A stretch of DNA of 42,682 bases from Dysgonomonas sp. Marseille-P4677 (lineage in GTDB: Bacteria > Bacteroidota > Bacteroidia > Bacteroidales > Dysgonomonadaceae): contig NZ_JAEPKU010000022.1 in assembly GCF_016652235.1 (NCBI RefSeq), positions 1-42,682 of the forward strand, given 5' to 3'. Below, piece by piece: positions 35,490 through 42,682 of the stretch. Below the pieces are notes generated by a model. That model was not told the origin of the DNA. It was given only the letters and a program-made list of their open reading frames with translations, and ran no database searches. The translations under genes and the position numbers were made by a program. The stretch's first letter is position 1; each line of letters starts with the position of its first letter.

Positions 35490-36803
35490 TTAATCTTTAA
35501 ACATCTCATCGAAGTCTACGACTTGTTTTCCCGGCAGTATTTGATTAAGAATAACTCCTATAATAGAAGCCAATGCCATCCCTTCCAGTGAAAATACCTT
35601 ACCTATGTGAATAGCTGCACCACCGATACCGATTACTAAGATAACAGATGCAATAATAAGGTTGCGCTTACGGCTAAAATCAACTTTATTTTCAACCAAC
35701 ATACGCAAACCACTAGATGCAATAATACCGAATAATAATATTGACACCCCACCCATTACAGGAGTAGGAATGGTGGTTAACAAGGCGGCTATTTTACCAC
35801 AAAAGCCAAATAAAATAGCAAATATGGAAGCTCCAATAAACAGATAGATACTAAATGCACGTGTGATGGCTAGTACACCAATATTTTCACCGTATGTTGT
35901 CACCGGAGGTCCACCGATTGCTCCTGCTATCATTGTTGCAAGACCATCACCCAACATTGAACGATCTAGCCCAGGATCTTTTATCAGATCTTTATTTACA
36001 ACTTTACTTAGCACCAACTGATGCCCTATGTGTTCAGCTATAGGTACAATAGCAACAGGAACCATCATCAAAAGGACCCGCCATGTAAATGATGGCGTAT
36101 AATGCACGAATGGAATCTCGAATGGAGGTAATTGTACCCAGTTTGCATTTATAACAGGTTGCAAATCGACAATACCAAGTATTAGAGAAAAAACATAACC
36201 ACCAATAATACCGACTAGTACTGGAATAACGCTAAGGAACCCTCGTGTAAAAATTGCGGTTAAAATTGTTATAGTCAATGTTACTAGTCCTACTAATACA
36301 TAAGTAAGGTCATAATCTCCAGCAGGATTATTTGTTGACATATTTACTGCTGTAACCGAAAGCCCAAGCCCTATAACCATAATAACAGGACCAACTACAA
36401 CAGGAGGTAGTAGTTTCATCAACCAACCTGTACCAGCCTTTGCAATAATCAACGCAACAATAGAATAAGTAACCCCTACAAGGAAACTTCCCACAAGAAA
36501 GCTACCTACCCCCACACCCGAAGCAGGGTCTAACTCTAAAGCTTTTACTGCGATAATAGGGTTAATAAATGCAAATGACGACCCAAGATAAGATGGAACC
36601 TTACCTTTAGTAATCACAATAAAGACCAATGTACCTATACCACTTGAGATCAGAGCAACAGCCGGACTCATTCCGGTTAGAGCGGGCACCAGAACCGTTG
36701 CACCAAACATCGCAAACAAATGCTGTATACTCAGCAATAGCCATTGAGCCGGTTTCGGTTTCTCTTTAATTCCCAATACTACTTTTTTTTCAACCTCTTC
36801 CAT
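35490..36803 (-). CDS. uraA: Uracil permease (NCS2/NAT family)
   Basis: A 437-aa inner-membrane nucleobase symporter with about fourteen hydrophobic segments. The family substrate-site motifs are present: AEHIGH and the following GPPVTTYGENIGVLAIT, both typical of the uracil branch. QHLFAMFGATVLVP near residue 27 is also standard. It imports uracil with protons for pyrimidine salvage. Xanthine transporters share the fold, but the AEHIGH/GPPVTTYGEN pattern favours uracil. It stands alone between two terminators. Confidence 0.93.
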   Translation of the reverse strand: MEEVEKKVVLGIKEKPKPAQWLLLSIQHLFAMFGATVLVPALTGMSPAVALISSGIGTLVFIVITKGKVPSYLGSSFAFINPIIAVKALELDPASGVGVGSFLVGSFLVGVTYSIVALIIAKAGTGWLMKLLPPVVVGPVIMVIGLGLSVTAVNMSTNNPAGDYDLTYVLVGLVTLTITILTAIFTRGFLSVIPVLVGIIGGYVFSLILGIVDLQPVINANWVQLPPFEIPFVHYTPSFTWRVLLMMVPVAIVPIAEHIGHQLVLSKVVNKDLIKDPGLDRSMLGDGLATMIAGAIGGPPVTTYGENIGVLAITRAFSIYLFIGASIFAILFGFCGKIAALLTTIPTPVMGGVSILLFGIIASSGLRMLVENKVDFSRKRNLIIASVILVIGIGGAAIHIGKVFSLEGMALASIIGVILNQILPGKQVVDFDEMFKD

Positions 36804-36844
36804 TCTAAAATTTGTTTTTCACATTATCAACTAAGCATAAAAAA

Positions 36845-36866
36845 AGCCGAAAAATAAATATCGGCT
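36845..36866 (-). terminator. Terminator of the small membrane protein gene
   Basis: AGCCGA (36845-36850) and TCGGCT (36861-36866) form a short stem, followed on the - strand by seven T. It lies between the small membrane protein stop and the uraA start. Confidence 0.7.
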
Positions 36867-36880
36867 TCTGTATAAATATA

Positions 36881-37132
36881 TTAAAGATGTATATTCTTAG
36901 ACTTTCTTCTGATTAGAATGTACGCTCCACTACTTATCATAACTAAATACACTAAATAGTCTGCTCTCAAATAGCCGGAAATTTTCTTTTCTTTTTTACG
37001 TCTTTCTTTTTCTTCAGAGTTTTTTTCTCTGAATGCTGTTCGCATTCCTTCTCCGCTGGGCATTAGTTCCGTTGCTGCTACATGTACACCTGTATACACA
37101 ATTAAGAACATTATCAATATAAACCGCATCAT
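36881..37132 (-). CDS. Small two-helix membrane protein, unknown function
   Basis: An 83-aa protein from the ATG at 37132 (starting MMRFILIM). A hydrophobic N-terminal segment (about 3-20) could be a signal or anchor. A highly charged middle (REKNSEEKERRKKEKK, about 35-50) and a C-terminal membrane helix (about 59-75) ending in RRKSKN follow. No family is recognised. A TTG at 37186 could extend it by 18 residues, but that codon overlaps a -7-like element (TAACTTTG, 37191 to 37184 on the - strand), so the shorter form is preferred. It is transcribed alone between the relA region and uraA. Function unknown. Confidence 0.6.
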   Translation of the reverse strand: MMRFILIMFLIVYTGVHVAATELMPSGEGMRTAFREKNSEEKERRKKEKKISGYLRADYLVYLVMISSGAYILIRRKSKNIHL

Positions 37133-37368
37133 ATTCACGCTTGTTTGTATAGCCCTTGCATATGCTATTCTTCTAATCGGGGCCAAAGTTAATAATTATT
37201 ATGTATCTTTTGATAGAATAACCCAAGAGATTTATTTATTAACATTTAAGCCATATTGTAGCTAAGGCTGAACATCTTACAAGATAACCTAAGCACTTTA
37301 AATATCGTTAATATTCCGTTATATTAATCAGAGAAAAACTTTAAATTCAGAATATCCATAAACAAAAA

Positions 37369-37397
37369 AGCCTTCAAGATAAATTTTCTCAAAGGCT
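37369..37397 (-). terminator. Terminator of relA
   Basis: AGCCTT (37369-37374) and AAGGCT (37392-37397) form the base of a hairpin that extends inward with two mismatches. On the - strand it is followed by six T. It lies 9 nt beyond the relA stop. The 37187-37368 gap otherwise holds only the -7-like element of the small membrane protein. Confidence 0.7.
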
Positions 37398-37405
37398 CTT
37401 TTTAT

Positions 37406-39619
37406 CTAGTTTATTCTACTGACTTCTTTTATTCCTTTCACCGTTTTCAGTTTTTTCACTAGCCCATTCAGCATATCCGTATTATTCAGAACTACCGATA
37501 TATTTCCATGAAACAGCCCATCGTTAGAGTCGATGCTTATAGAACGCATATTGATCCCTGCTTCTTTTGCAATAATAGATGTCAAATTATTTATTATGCC
37601 AATATCATCATTACCAATTACACGCAAGGTTACTGTATAAGAAGAGCCCGATTTTCCCGACCATCTGGCCGGAATAACCCGATAACCAAAACGGGAAATC
37701 ATATCATGGGCATTAGGACAATTACTGCGATGTATTTTTATTCCTTGCGAAGACACAAATCCGAATATCTCATCTCCGTATATAGGATTACAACATTTAG
37801 CTAGCTTATAATCTACTCCGGTAAGATTCTTATCCAGAATAAGTTCTTCACGACTGGAGACCTCTTTTGTTATATCCAAATTTTGAGGAATATATTTCTC
37901 TGCACTTACAGCTTCATACCTTTCGTGTGTTTCAGAATCTTTCTTTTCCAGTTCTAAATACTGATCTATAACTGTATTTATGTCCAGATTTTCCTCCGCT
38001 ATTTTAATATAAAAATCGGTAATTGTCTTAAATCCCAGTTTTTTGATCAGACGCATCATAACGGATTCATTTATCTCGATTTTCCGATTTTTGACACGCC
38101 TCTTCACCATCTCTTTGGCTATCTCCACCTGTTTATTTGCTTCTTCCTTGAGGCTTTGACGTATTTTGTTTTTAGCCTTCGAAGTAGTTACAAAACCAAG
38201 CCAGTCTTGTTTTGGAGATTGATTAGGTGAAGTTACAACTTCAATCTGATCTCCATTTTTCAATTTATGACGAATAGAGACATTCTTTCCGTTTATCAAT
38301 CCTGATACACAAGTAGAACCTACACGAGAATGAATAGAAAATGCGAAATCAAGTACTGTGGCGCCATACGGTAGCTTATGCAAATCGCCCTTAGGCGTAA
38401 AAACATAAATTTCATCATCATAAAGATCCAGTTTGAAATTCTCAAGTTTTTCCCCCGAATCCATACTATTATTCTCAAGCATTTCGCGCAGTCCCGCAAG
38501 CCAGTCATCCATTTTTGATTGGCTCTTTACTCCTTTATACTTCCAATGCGCAGCTAATCCTCTCTCTGCTATCTCATCCATACGACGTGTACGAATCTGC
38601 ACCTCAACCCAACGGGATCCGGGCCCCATTACTGTGGTATGTAAAGATTCATACCCATTGCTTTTAGGGATAGACAGCCAGTCTTTCAATCGCTTTGGAT
38701 TAGGTGTATACATATCCGTAACAATAGAATATGCCTGCCAACATTCGGCCTTTTCTTTTTCTAATGGAGAGTTAAGAATTATACGAATTGCAAATAGGTC
38801 ATATATAGATTCAAAATCTATTTTTTGTTTCTTCAATTTATTATTTATCGATGAAATAGATTTCACACGTCCTTTGATGTCATACCTCAAATCTGTTTCT
38901 TTCAGTTTTTCATCAATCGGAGCAATAAACTCTGCGATATACTTATCACGCGATGCCTTACTTTCACTTATTTTAGCCAGAATATAATCATATGCCTCCC
39001 TGTCCGTATATTTGAGATAAAGATCTTCGAATTCTGTTTTTATATTGTACAATCCTAATTTGTGAGCCAAAGGGGTATAAAGGTATGAAACTTCGACAGC
39101 AAGCTTCATCCTATATTGCTCGTTGTATTTCTCGGCACATCTGATTTTGTGCAAACGACTGGCTATCTTAATCAGAATCACCCGCATATCTTCAGCCAAA
39201 GAAATCAAAAGTTTGATATAATTGTCCGATGCTATCGCAGACTCGTTCATCTCCAATGCATTCACTTTTATCAAGCCGGATACTATATCTGCTATATCCT
39301 GACCAAAGAGCTTTTGTACATCGGTTATAGATAGAGACTTATGGACGACCGGACGATAGAGGATCAATGCAATAATAGAAGCACTCTTCAAACCGAGTTC
39401 TTCCATCAATATAATACATGTACTAACTGTAAGGTCGGTAATACTACCTACTTTTTCATCTTTATAATAAACTCCTTCGCCCATTGCTTTCTTTACAACA
39501 GGTCTCAGTTTTTGTAAATCTTCGGCTGACAATGTAGTTTCCAACCCCTTCATCAGCCTCTTAAACTTCGAATAGGTCAATCCATTGGCATTATATACCG
39601 GGTAGTTGTTATTATCCAT
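37406..39619 (-). CDS. relA: RelA/SpoT-type (p)ppGpp synthetase with degenerate hydrolase domain
   Basis: A 737-aa long RSH protein. The order is: HD-like region (about 35-190), synthetase (about 245-365), TGS (about 403-463), helical and Cys-rich zinc-finger region (AKCCNPIYGDE, SNCPN), then ACT. The hydrolase motifs are lost: the HP and HD-ED positions are replaced (ILYRPVVHKS at about 86-95), and the usual LADRLHNMR is IASRLHKIR with Ser for Asp at 154. The synthetase motifs are intact (NGYESLHTT at 321-329, VEVQIRT at 338-344). It should make but not degrade (p)ppGpp, so a separate SpoT-type enzyme must exist elsewhere in the genome. It carries RLKD (310-313), the basic RxKD form. Confidence 0.93.
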   Translation of the reverse strand: MDNNNYPVYNANGLTYSKFKRLMKGLETTLSAEDLQKLRPVVKKAMGEGVYYKDEKVGSITDLTVSTCIILMEELGLKSASIIALILYRPVVHKSLSITDVQKLFGQDIADIVSGLIKVNALEMNESAIASDNYIKLLISLAEDMRVILIKIASRLHKIRCAEKYNEQYRMKLAVEVSYLYTPLAHKLGLYNIKTEFEDLYLKYTDREAYDYILAKISESKASRDKYIAEFIAPIDEKLKETDLRYDIKGRVKSISSINNKLKKQKIDFESIYDLFAIRIILNSPLEKEKAECWQAYSIVTDMYTPNPKRLKDWLSIPKSNGYESLHTTVMGPGSRWVEVQIRTRRMDEIAERGLAAHWKYKGVKSQSKMDDWLAGLREMLENNSMDSGEKLENFKLDLYDDEIYVFTPKGDLHKLPYGATVLDFAFSIHSRVGSTCVSGLINGKNVSIRHKLKNGDQIEVVTSPNQSPKQDWLGFVTTSKAKNKIRQSLKEEANKQVEIAKEMVKRRVKNRKIEINESVMMRLIKKLGFKTITDFYIKIAEENLDINTVIDQYLELEKKDSETHERYEAVSAEKYIPQNLDITKEVSSREELILDKNLTGVDYKLAKCCNPIYGDEIFGFVSSQGIKIHRSNCPNAHDMISRFGYRVIPARWSGKSGSSYTVTLRVIGNDDIGIINNLTSIIAKEAGINMRSISIDSNDGLFHGNISVVLNNTDMLNGLVKKLKTVKGIKEVSRIN

Positions 39620-39958
39620 CGCCTAAAAAATATAATTATGGGATAATACGGTTTCTGAAAATTACCTGTAAAATTAATTCTTTTCTGATAGTATTACATC
39701 CTTTTCACTATTGATGTTTCTATTTTTACTCATTTTAAATCTTCTGACTTATATAAGAGAATATAATTGTCGCGAAAAGAGTTCTTTATTTTCTCTAATA
39801 ATATTTATGAAAGAAAGTTAATTTAGAACAATATATTATCGAAAATCCGAGTAGAATGAACTATTTAGTCGGAATTAAAGAGTATTTTCACACCGGAATT
39901 CATCCTCAACAAAAAAAGAATCTACTTTAATCCAGAATAAGAAAAGATATATTATTAT
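39620..39958. other. Divergent intergenic region, relA and unknown membrane protein
   Basis: About 340 nt between divergent starts. I find no TAnnTTTG match on either strand that I trust; TACTTTAA (39932-39939) is a weak candidate for the + strand gene. No gene, tRNA or notable repeat is seen. Confidence 0.4.
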
Positions 39959-40561
39959 ATGAAACCTAACGATTACGCTAAATTAGAAAAAGATTACAGT
40001 TTCAAGATGAGCTACTTAAAAAATACTCAGTGGTGGAAAACAATATTAATGCTTCCTCCTGTATGCTTTCTTTTTGTTGGCTTAATAGGAATACTCTATT
40101 TATTTAATAATGATATGCTTGTTTCATGGTATATCATACCCTATCTGATTTTCTTCGTCATTGGTACTATCTGGCTAAAAACGATGAAGAAACATCTCCA
40201 GAAAACGATGATGGCTACCGAAGGTTCATTTCATATATGTCTGGCAAAACCAATCGGAGAAAAAGGAGGCTATGTATATACAGTTTTTGCAAATAATAGC
40301 CGTCGGCACGACAAATACAACATTATAAATTTAGCTAAAGAATTATCTTTAGATGATATACTGGACAAGCACAAAGAATCTTTCAAAAAGAAATCTATAT
40401 TGATACATAATGAAGATAATGATTCTGATTTCTTTATCAGAGCCTTCTTCAATAATGACTTAACAAAGCGAAATCCCGATTGGCGTGAAGACAACTTGTT
40501 CCCGGTATTATATATCAATGATAAGGACACATTTATCGTAAAGAAAAAAGACTTAATTTGA
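39959..40561 (+). CDS. Unrecognised protein with two N-terminal membrane helices
   Basis: A 200-aa protein. It has a short N-terminal segment, two membrane helices at about 27-49 and 55-74, then a soluble region of about 125 residues rich in Lys, Asp and Asn. The soluble region contains FHICLAKPIGEKGGYVYTVFANNSRRHDKYNI and ends with FPVLYINDKDTFIVKKKDLI. This domain may face the cytosol by the positive-inside rule (KTMKKHLQK after helix two). I do not recognise a family. It lies 53 nt before the glycosyltransferase gene, but that gene has its own -7 element, so a functional link is uncertain. Confidence 0.6.
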   Translation: MKPNDYAKLEKDYSFKMSYLKNTQWWKTILMLPPVCFLFVGLIGILYLFNNDMLVSWYIIPYLIFFVIGTIWLKTMKKHLQKTMMATEGSFHICLAKPIGEKGGYVYTVFANNSRRHDKYNIINLAKELSLDDILDKHKESFKKKSILIHNEDNDSDFFIRAFFNNDLTKRNPDWREDNLFPVLYINDKDTFIVKKKDLI

Positions 40562-40587
40562 AAATATATCATCTATAATTAAATAGT

Positions 40588-40595
40588 TATCTTTG
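40588..40595 (+). promoter_or_regulatory. Candidate -7 element of the glycosyltransferase gene
   Basis: TATCTTTG matches TAnnTTTG exactly and lies 19 nt before the ATG at 40615, giving a short leader. No -33 TTG is visible at the right distance. Confidence 0.45.
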
Positions 40596-40614
40596 CACAA
40601 AACAAACAAAACAC

Positions 40615-41712
40615 ATGAAAATTCTACTAATAGGCGAATATAGCCGGGCACACCTTACTCTTGCTGAGGGCCTACGCTCTTTAGGTCACGAAGTATTAAC
40701 CGCCTCGGATGGAGACGGATTTAAAAATTATCCGCGTGATATAGATCTGAGTCGTAAAAGCTCCGGTATAATAGATACATTTACAAGCCTGATGTCGGTG
40801 CTCGATAAATTCAAAAAATTTAAAGGCTACGATGTAGTACAACTCATAAATCCGTGCTTCACCACACAAAATGTACGTGTGAATAACCATCTATACAAAA
40901 AGCTTAGAAAAAACAATAAGAAAGTTTTTATGGGAGCTTTTGGAGATGACTCCTATTGGGTAGAAGCTTGCTTAGGAAACAAAATATTCGACTACTCGGA
41001 ATTTTTTGTTGATGGAAAACCAATAAATGTAGACTTCAACCAACGCTTTATCGACAAATGGATAGGCACGCCTCTTGAATCCTTCAATAGGAGCCTGGCC
41101 CAATCTGTAGACGGTATTGCTGCCTGCTTATATGAATACTACAAAGCTTACGAACCTTATTTTGCGAATAAGGTAAAATATATCCCTTTACCGATGAATA
41201 CTGCCGAGATTGAATTCCAACCAATACCAGAAGAACCTGAAAAGGTCAATTTCTTTATTGGTATCAACAAAGTAAGGGAGAAATTTAAAGGTACTGATGT
41301 TATGGAAAAAGCCTTGGAAAGGATTAAAGAAAAATATCCTGATAAAGCAATCGTTACAAGGGTGGAATCGGTTAGTTACGATGTATATCAACAATTGATG
41401 TCTCAAGCACATGTGGTGTTAGACCAATTATATTCCCATACCCCTGCCATGAATGCACTATTGGCTATGGCGCAAGGCAAAGTTGTAGTGGGTGGTGGTG
41501 AACCGTACATCTACGAGCTGTACGGAGACACATCCAATCAGCCGATAGTGAATGTACACCCTCACGAAGATGATGTATTTGATAAACTGGAATGGCTCAT
41601 ATTGAATAAAAAGGATATTCCTGAGATTTCAAGAAGAAGCCGCGAGTTTGTAGAAAAGAATCATGATTATGTGAGTGTTGCAAAAAAGTATCTGGATTTT
41701 TGGAATAAATAG
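40615..41712 (+). CDS. Glycosyltransferase (GT-B fold)
   Basis: A 365-aa protein with the GT-B layout. The N-terminal Rossmann-like domain begins MKILLIGEYSRAHLTLAEGLRSLGHEV. The second domain begins near FFIGINKVREKFKGTD and leads to HTPAMNALLAMAQGKVVVGGGEPYIYE, where family members hold the donor nucleotide sugar. The C-terminal part (SRRSREFVEKNHDYVSVAKKYLDFW) is also usual. It resembles GT1/GT4-type enzymes in Bacteroidetes; donor and acceptor are unknown. No other polysaccharide-synthesis genes are nearby, so it may act in surface glycan or protein glycosylation as a lone gene. Confidence 0.75.
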   Translation: MKILLIGEYSRAHLTLAEGLRSLGHEVLTASDGDGFKNYPRDIDLSRKSSGIIDTFTSLMSVLDKFKKFKGYDVVQLINPCFTTQNVRVNNHLYKKLRKNNKKVFMGAFGDDSYWVEACLGNKIFDYSEFFVDGKPINVDFNQRFIDKWIGTPLESFNRSLAQSVDGIAACLYEYYKAYEPYFANKVKYIPLPMNTAEIEFQPIPEEPEKVNFFIGINKVREKFKGTDVMEKALERIKEKYPDKAIVTRVESVSYDVYQQLMSQAHVVLDQLYSHTPAMNALLAMAQGKVVVGGGEPYIYELYGDTSNQPIVNVHPHEDDVFDKLEWLILNKKDIPEISRRSREFVEKNHDYVSVAKKYLDFWNK

Positions 41713-41717
41713 ATAAT

Positions 41718-41763
41718 AAAATAAGAAGAGGTAACTTCTAAAGAAACTACCTCTTCTTATTTT
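41718..41763. terminator. Bidirectional terminator between glycosyltransferase and mazG
   Basis: Perfect 16-bp arms (41718-41733 with 41748-41763) around a 14-nt loop, lying between convergent genes. T-rich sequence ends the stem on either strand. Confidence 0.85.
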
Positions 41764-41794
41764 ACGTTTACCACTCGCTAAACCAGAAGCTCAC

Positions 41795-42577
41795 TTATAA
41801 TCTCTTCTTAGCCTCATCCCACAAAGCATCCATTTCGCCCAAAGTCATATCCTTCAACTTCCTACCCTGACGTATAGCTTCCTGTTCAATATAATTGAAA
41901 CGCCGAATAAATTTCTGGTTGGTTCGTTCCAATGCATTATCTGGATTTACCTTATACAAACGGGCTGCATTGATCATACTAAAGAATAGGTCTCCAAATT
42001 CAGCTTCCATTTTGTCACCGTCCATATTTGATATTTCAGCTTTAAGCTCCAAAAATTCTTCGGATACTTTATCCCATACATCTTCTTTCTTTTCCCAATC
42101 AAATCCTGCATTACGGGCTTTATCCTGTATACGGTGAGCCTTTGCAATAGAAGGCAATGAAGAGGGTACCCCTTCTAATACTGTTTTATTTCCTCCTTTT
42201 TCTTTCAGTTTTATCTGCTCCCACGATTTTTCTACTTCACCTGCCGTTTTTGCAGCGTCGTCCCCAAATACATGAGGATGCCTGAAGATTAATTTATCGC
42301 ACAAAGTATTGCAGACATCAGCAACATCAAACGCGTCTTTTTCCTCTCCTATCTTAGAGTAAAAAATTACATGTAAAAGGACATCTCCAAGTTCTTTTTT
42401 TATTGCTTCATCACTATTTTGTATAATTGCTTCACATAGCTCATAAACCTCTTCAATCGTATTTGTACGAAGGCTTTCATTCGTCTGCTTTGCATCCCAA
42501 GGACATTTCACCCGAAGTTCGTCCATAATATCGAGTAAACGCCCGAAGGCCTGCAATTTCTGTTCTTTTGAATGCAT
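41795..42577 (-). CDS. mazG: Nucleoside triphosphate pyrophosphohydrolase MazG
   Basis: A 260-aa all-alpha NTP pyrophosphohydrolase with two MazG domains. The first holds the start CPWDAKQTNESLRTNTIEEVYELCEAI and the metal-binding Glu/Asp of EEVYE (42-46) and ELGDVL (62-67). The second holds EEFLELKAEI and EAEFGDLFFSM. It hydrolyses NTPs and dNTPs to NMP and pyrophosphate, limiting noncanonical nucleotides. In E. coli MazG also affects (p)ppGpp levels, which may matter given relA 2 kb away, although the two genes are not in one operon. Length matches the family. Confidence 0.95.
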   Translation of the reverse strand: MHSKEQKLQAFGRLLDIMDELRVKCPWDAKQTNESLRTNTIEEVYELCEAIIQNSDEAIKKELGDVLLHVIFYSKIGEEKDAFDVADVCNTLCDKLIFRHPHVFGDDAAKTAGEVEKSWEQIKLKEKGGNKTVLEGVPSSLPSIAKAHRIQDKARNAGFDWEKKEDVWDKVSEEFLELKAEISNMDGDKMEAEFGDLFFSMINAARLYKVNPDNALERTNQKFIRRFNYIEQEAIRQGRKLKDMTLGEMDALWDEAKKRL

Positions 42578-42597
42578 AATTAAATCTATTAAGAGAA

Positions 42598-42625
42598 AAA
42601 AGCAGATTCTTTCAAATCTGCTTTT
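42598..42625 (-). terminator. Terminator of the gene at the right edge
   Basis: AAAAGCAGATT (42598-42608) and AATCTGCTTTT (42615-42625) form a perfect 11-bp stem with a 6-nt loop. A T-rich tail follows on the - strand. It lies 22 nt after the stop of the partial gene and before the mazG start, so mazG probably has its own promoter. Confidence 0.75.
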
Positions 42626-42647
42626 CTATAGTTATTAGTTATATAAA

Positions 42648-42682
42648 TTATTTTTGCTTTTTAAAATTATCCCACCCTATAT
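42648..42682 (-). CDS. Partial gene, last codons only
   Basis: Reading leftward from the right edge on the - strand, an open frame gives IGWDNFKKQK followed by TAA at 42650-42648, 22 nt before a clear intrinsic terminator. The stop-terminator spacing supports a real gene end. Ten residues are too few to name the product. Confidence 0.45.
   Translation of the reverse strand, partial: IGWDNFKKQK

Noticed and set aside
36881-37132. Sortase-like or PEP-CTERM sorting tail on the small membrane protein
   Set aside because: It has a C-terminal helix with a basic end but no LPxTG or PEP motif before it, so no sorting signal can be claimed.
38433-38987. 184-codon + strand frame opposite relA
   Set aside because: It is a shadow of the conserved synthetase coding sequence and shows no own domain or start signals.
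1-42682. CRISPR array, prophage, insertion sequence, tRNA or integron
   Set aside because: No regularly spaced repeats, transposase, integrase, phage structural gene or tRNA fold was seen. The only sizeable direct repeat is the sigma-fecR tandem duplication.

Overview
This window looks like chromosomal DNA of a Bacteroidales bacterium, most like Dysgonomonas or a close relative (the genus is an inference). The DNA is AT-rich. There is a SusC/SusD pair with an anti-sigma/ECF-sigma module. Several genes are preceded by the Bacteroidetes -7 promoter element TAnnTTTG rather than a Shine-Dalgarno sequence. Proteins such as the DUF3836-like secreted protein, the NUDIX-type xylose regulator and the STN-containing SusC are typical of this order. 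I see no tRNA, rRNA, insertion sequence, prophage or CRISPR array.

Region 1 (1-10800, + strand) is one long hexuronate operon: a LacI-type regulator, an SDR mannonate oxidoreductase (uxuB-type), uxuA, uxaC, kduI, a DUF4861-like lipoprotein, kdgK, a KduD/DhuD-type SDR, kdgA and a hexuronate MFS permease. D-glucuronate flows through UxaC, the SDR and UxuA to 2-keto-3-deoxygluconate (KDG). 4-Deoxy-5-keto uronates derived from lyase products flow through KduI and the second SDR to KDG. KdgK and KdgA then give pyruvate and glyceraldehyde-3-phosphate. Two palindromic operators flank a good promoter in front of the regulator. No polysaccharide lyase or unsaturated-glucuronyl hydrolase is present, so the operon is the intracellular end of a pathway whose depolymerases lie elsewhere.

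Region 2 (10870-16400, - strand) is the xylose operon xylR-xylB-xylA-xylE. XylR is a NUDIX-winged-helix protein with a degraded catalytic box. A terminator-like hairpin separates xylA from xylE.

Region 3 (16400-23300) holds single genes: a patatin-like phospholipase, a DUF3836-like secreted protein, archaeal/eukaryal-type prolyl-tRNA synthetase, a YjjG-type HAD phosphatase, a long-chain flavodoxin, a MATE transporter and uracil-DNA glycosylase, mostly separated by clear hairpin terminators.

Region 4 (23300-33500, - strand) is a polysaccharide-utilisation locus of the ECF-sigma/FecR type: two nearly identical ECF sigma genes in tandem, fecR, an STN-containing SusC, SusD and a GH92 alpha-mannosidase lipoprotein. 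The second sigma gene comes from a local tandem duplication of about 0.7 kb that also left a dead stub of the fecR start. Opposite the susC leader is a + strand terminator with a possible promoter about 80 nt upstream, which could encode a small cis-antisense RNA.

Region 5 (33570-42682) is mainly housekeeping: LysM/M23 peptidase, nucleoside diphosphate kinase, uracil permease, a small membrane protein, a RelA-type (p)ppGpp synthetase whose hydrolase motifs are lost, an unrecognised two-helix membrane protein, a glycosyltransferase, MazG, and the last codons of an unidentified gene at the right edge.

The strongest candidates for something undescribed are the sigma duplication plus putative antisense RNA in region 4, and the DUF4861-like lipoprotein in region 1. 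The rest is familiar Bacteroidales metabolism.
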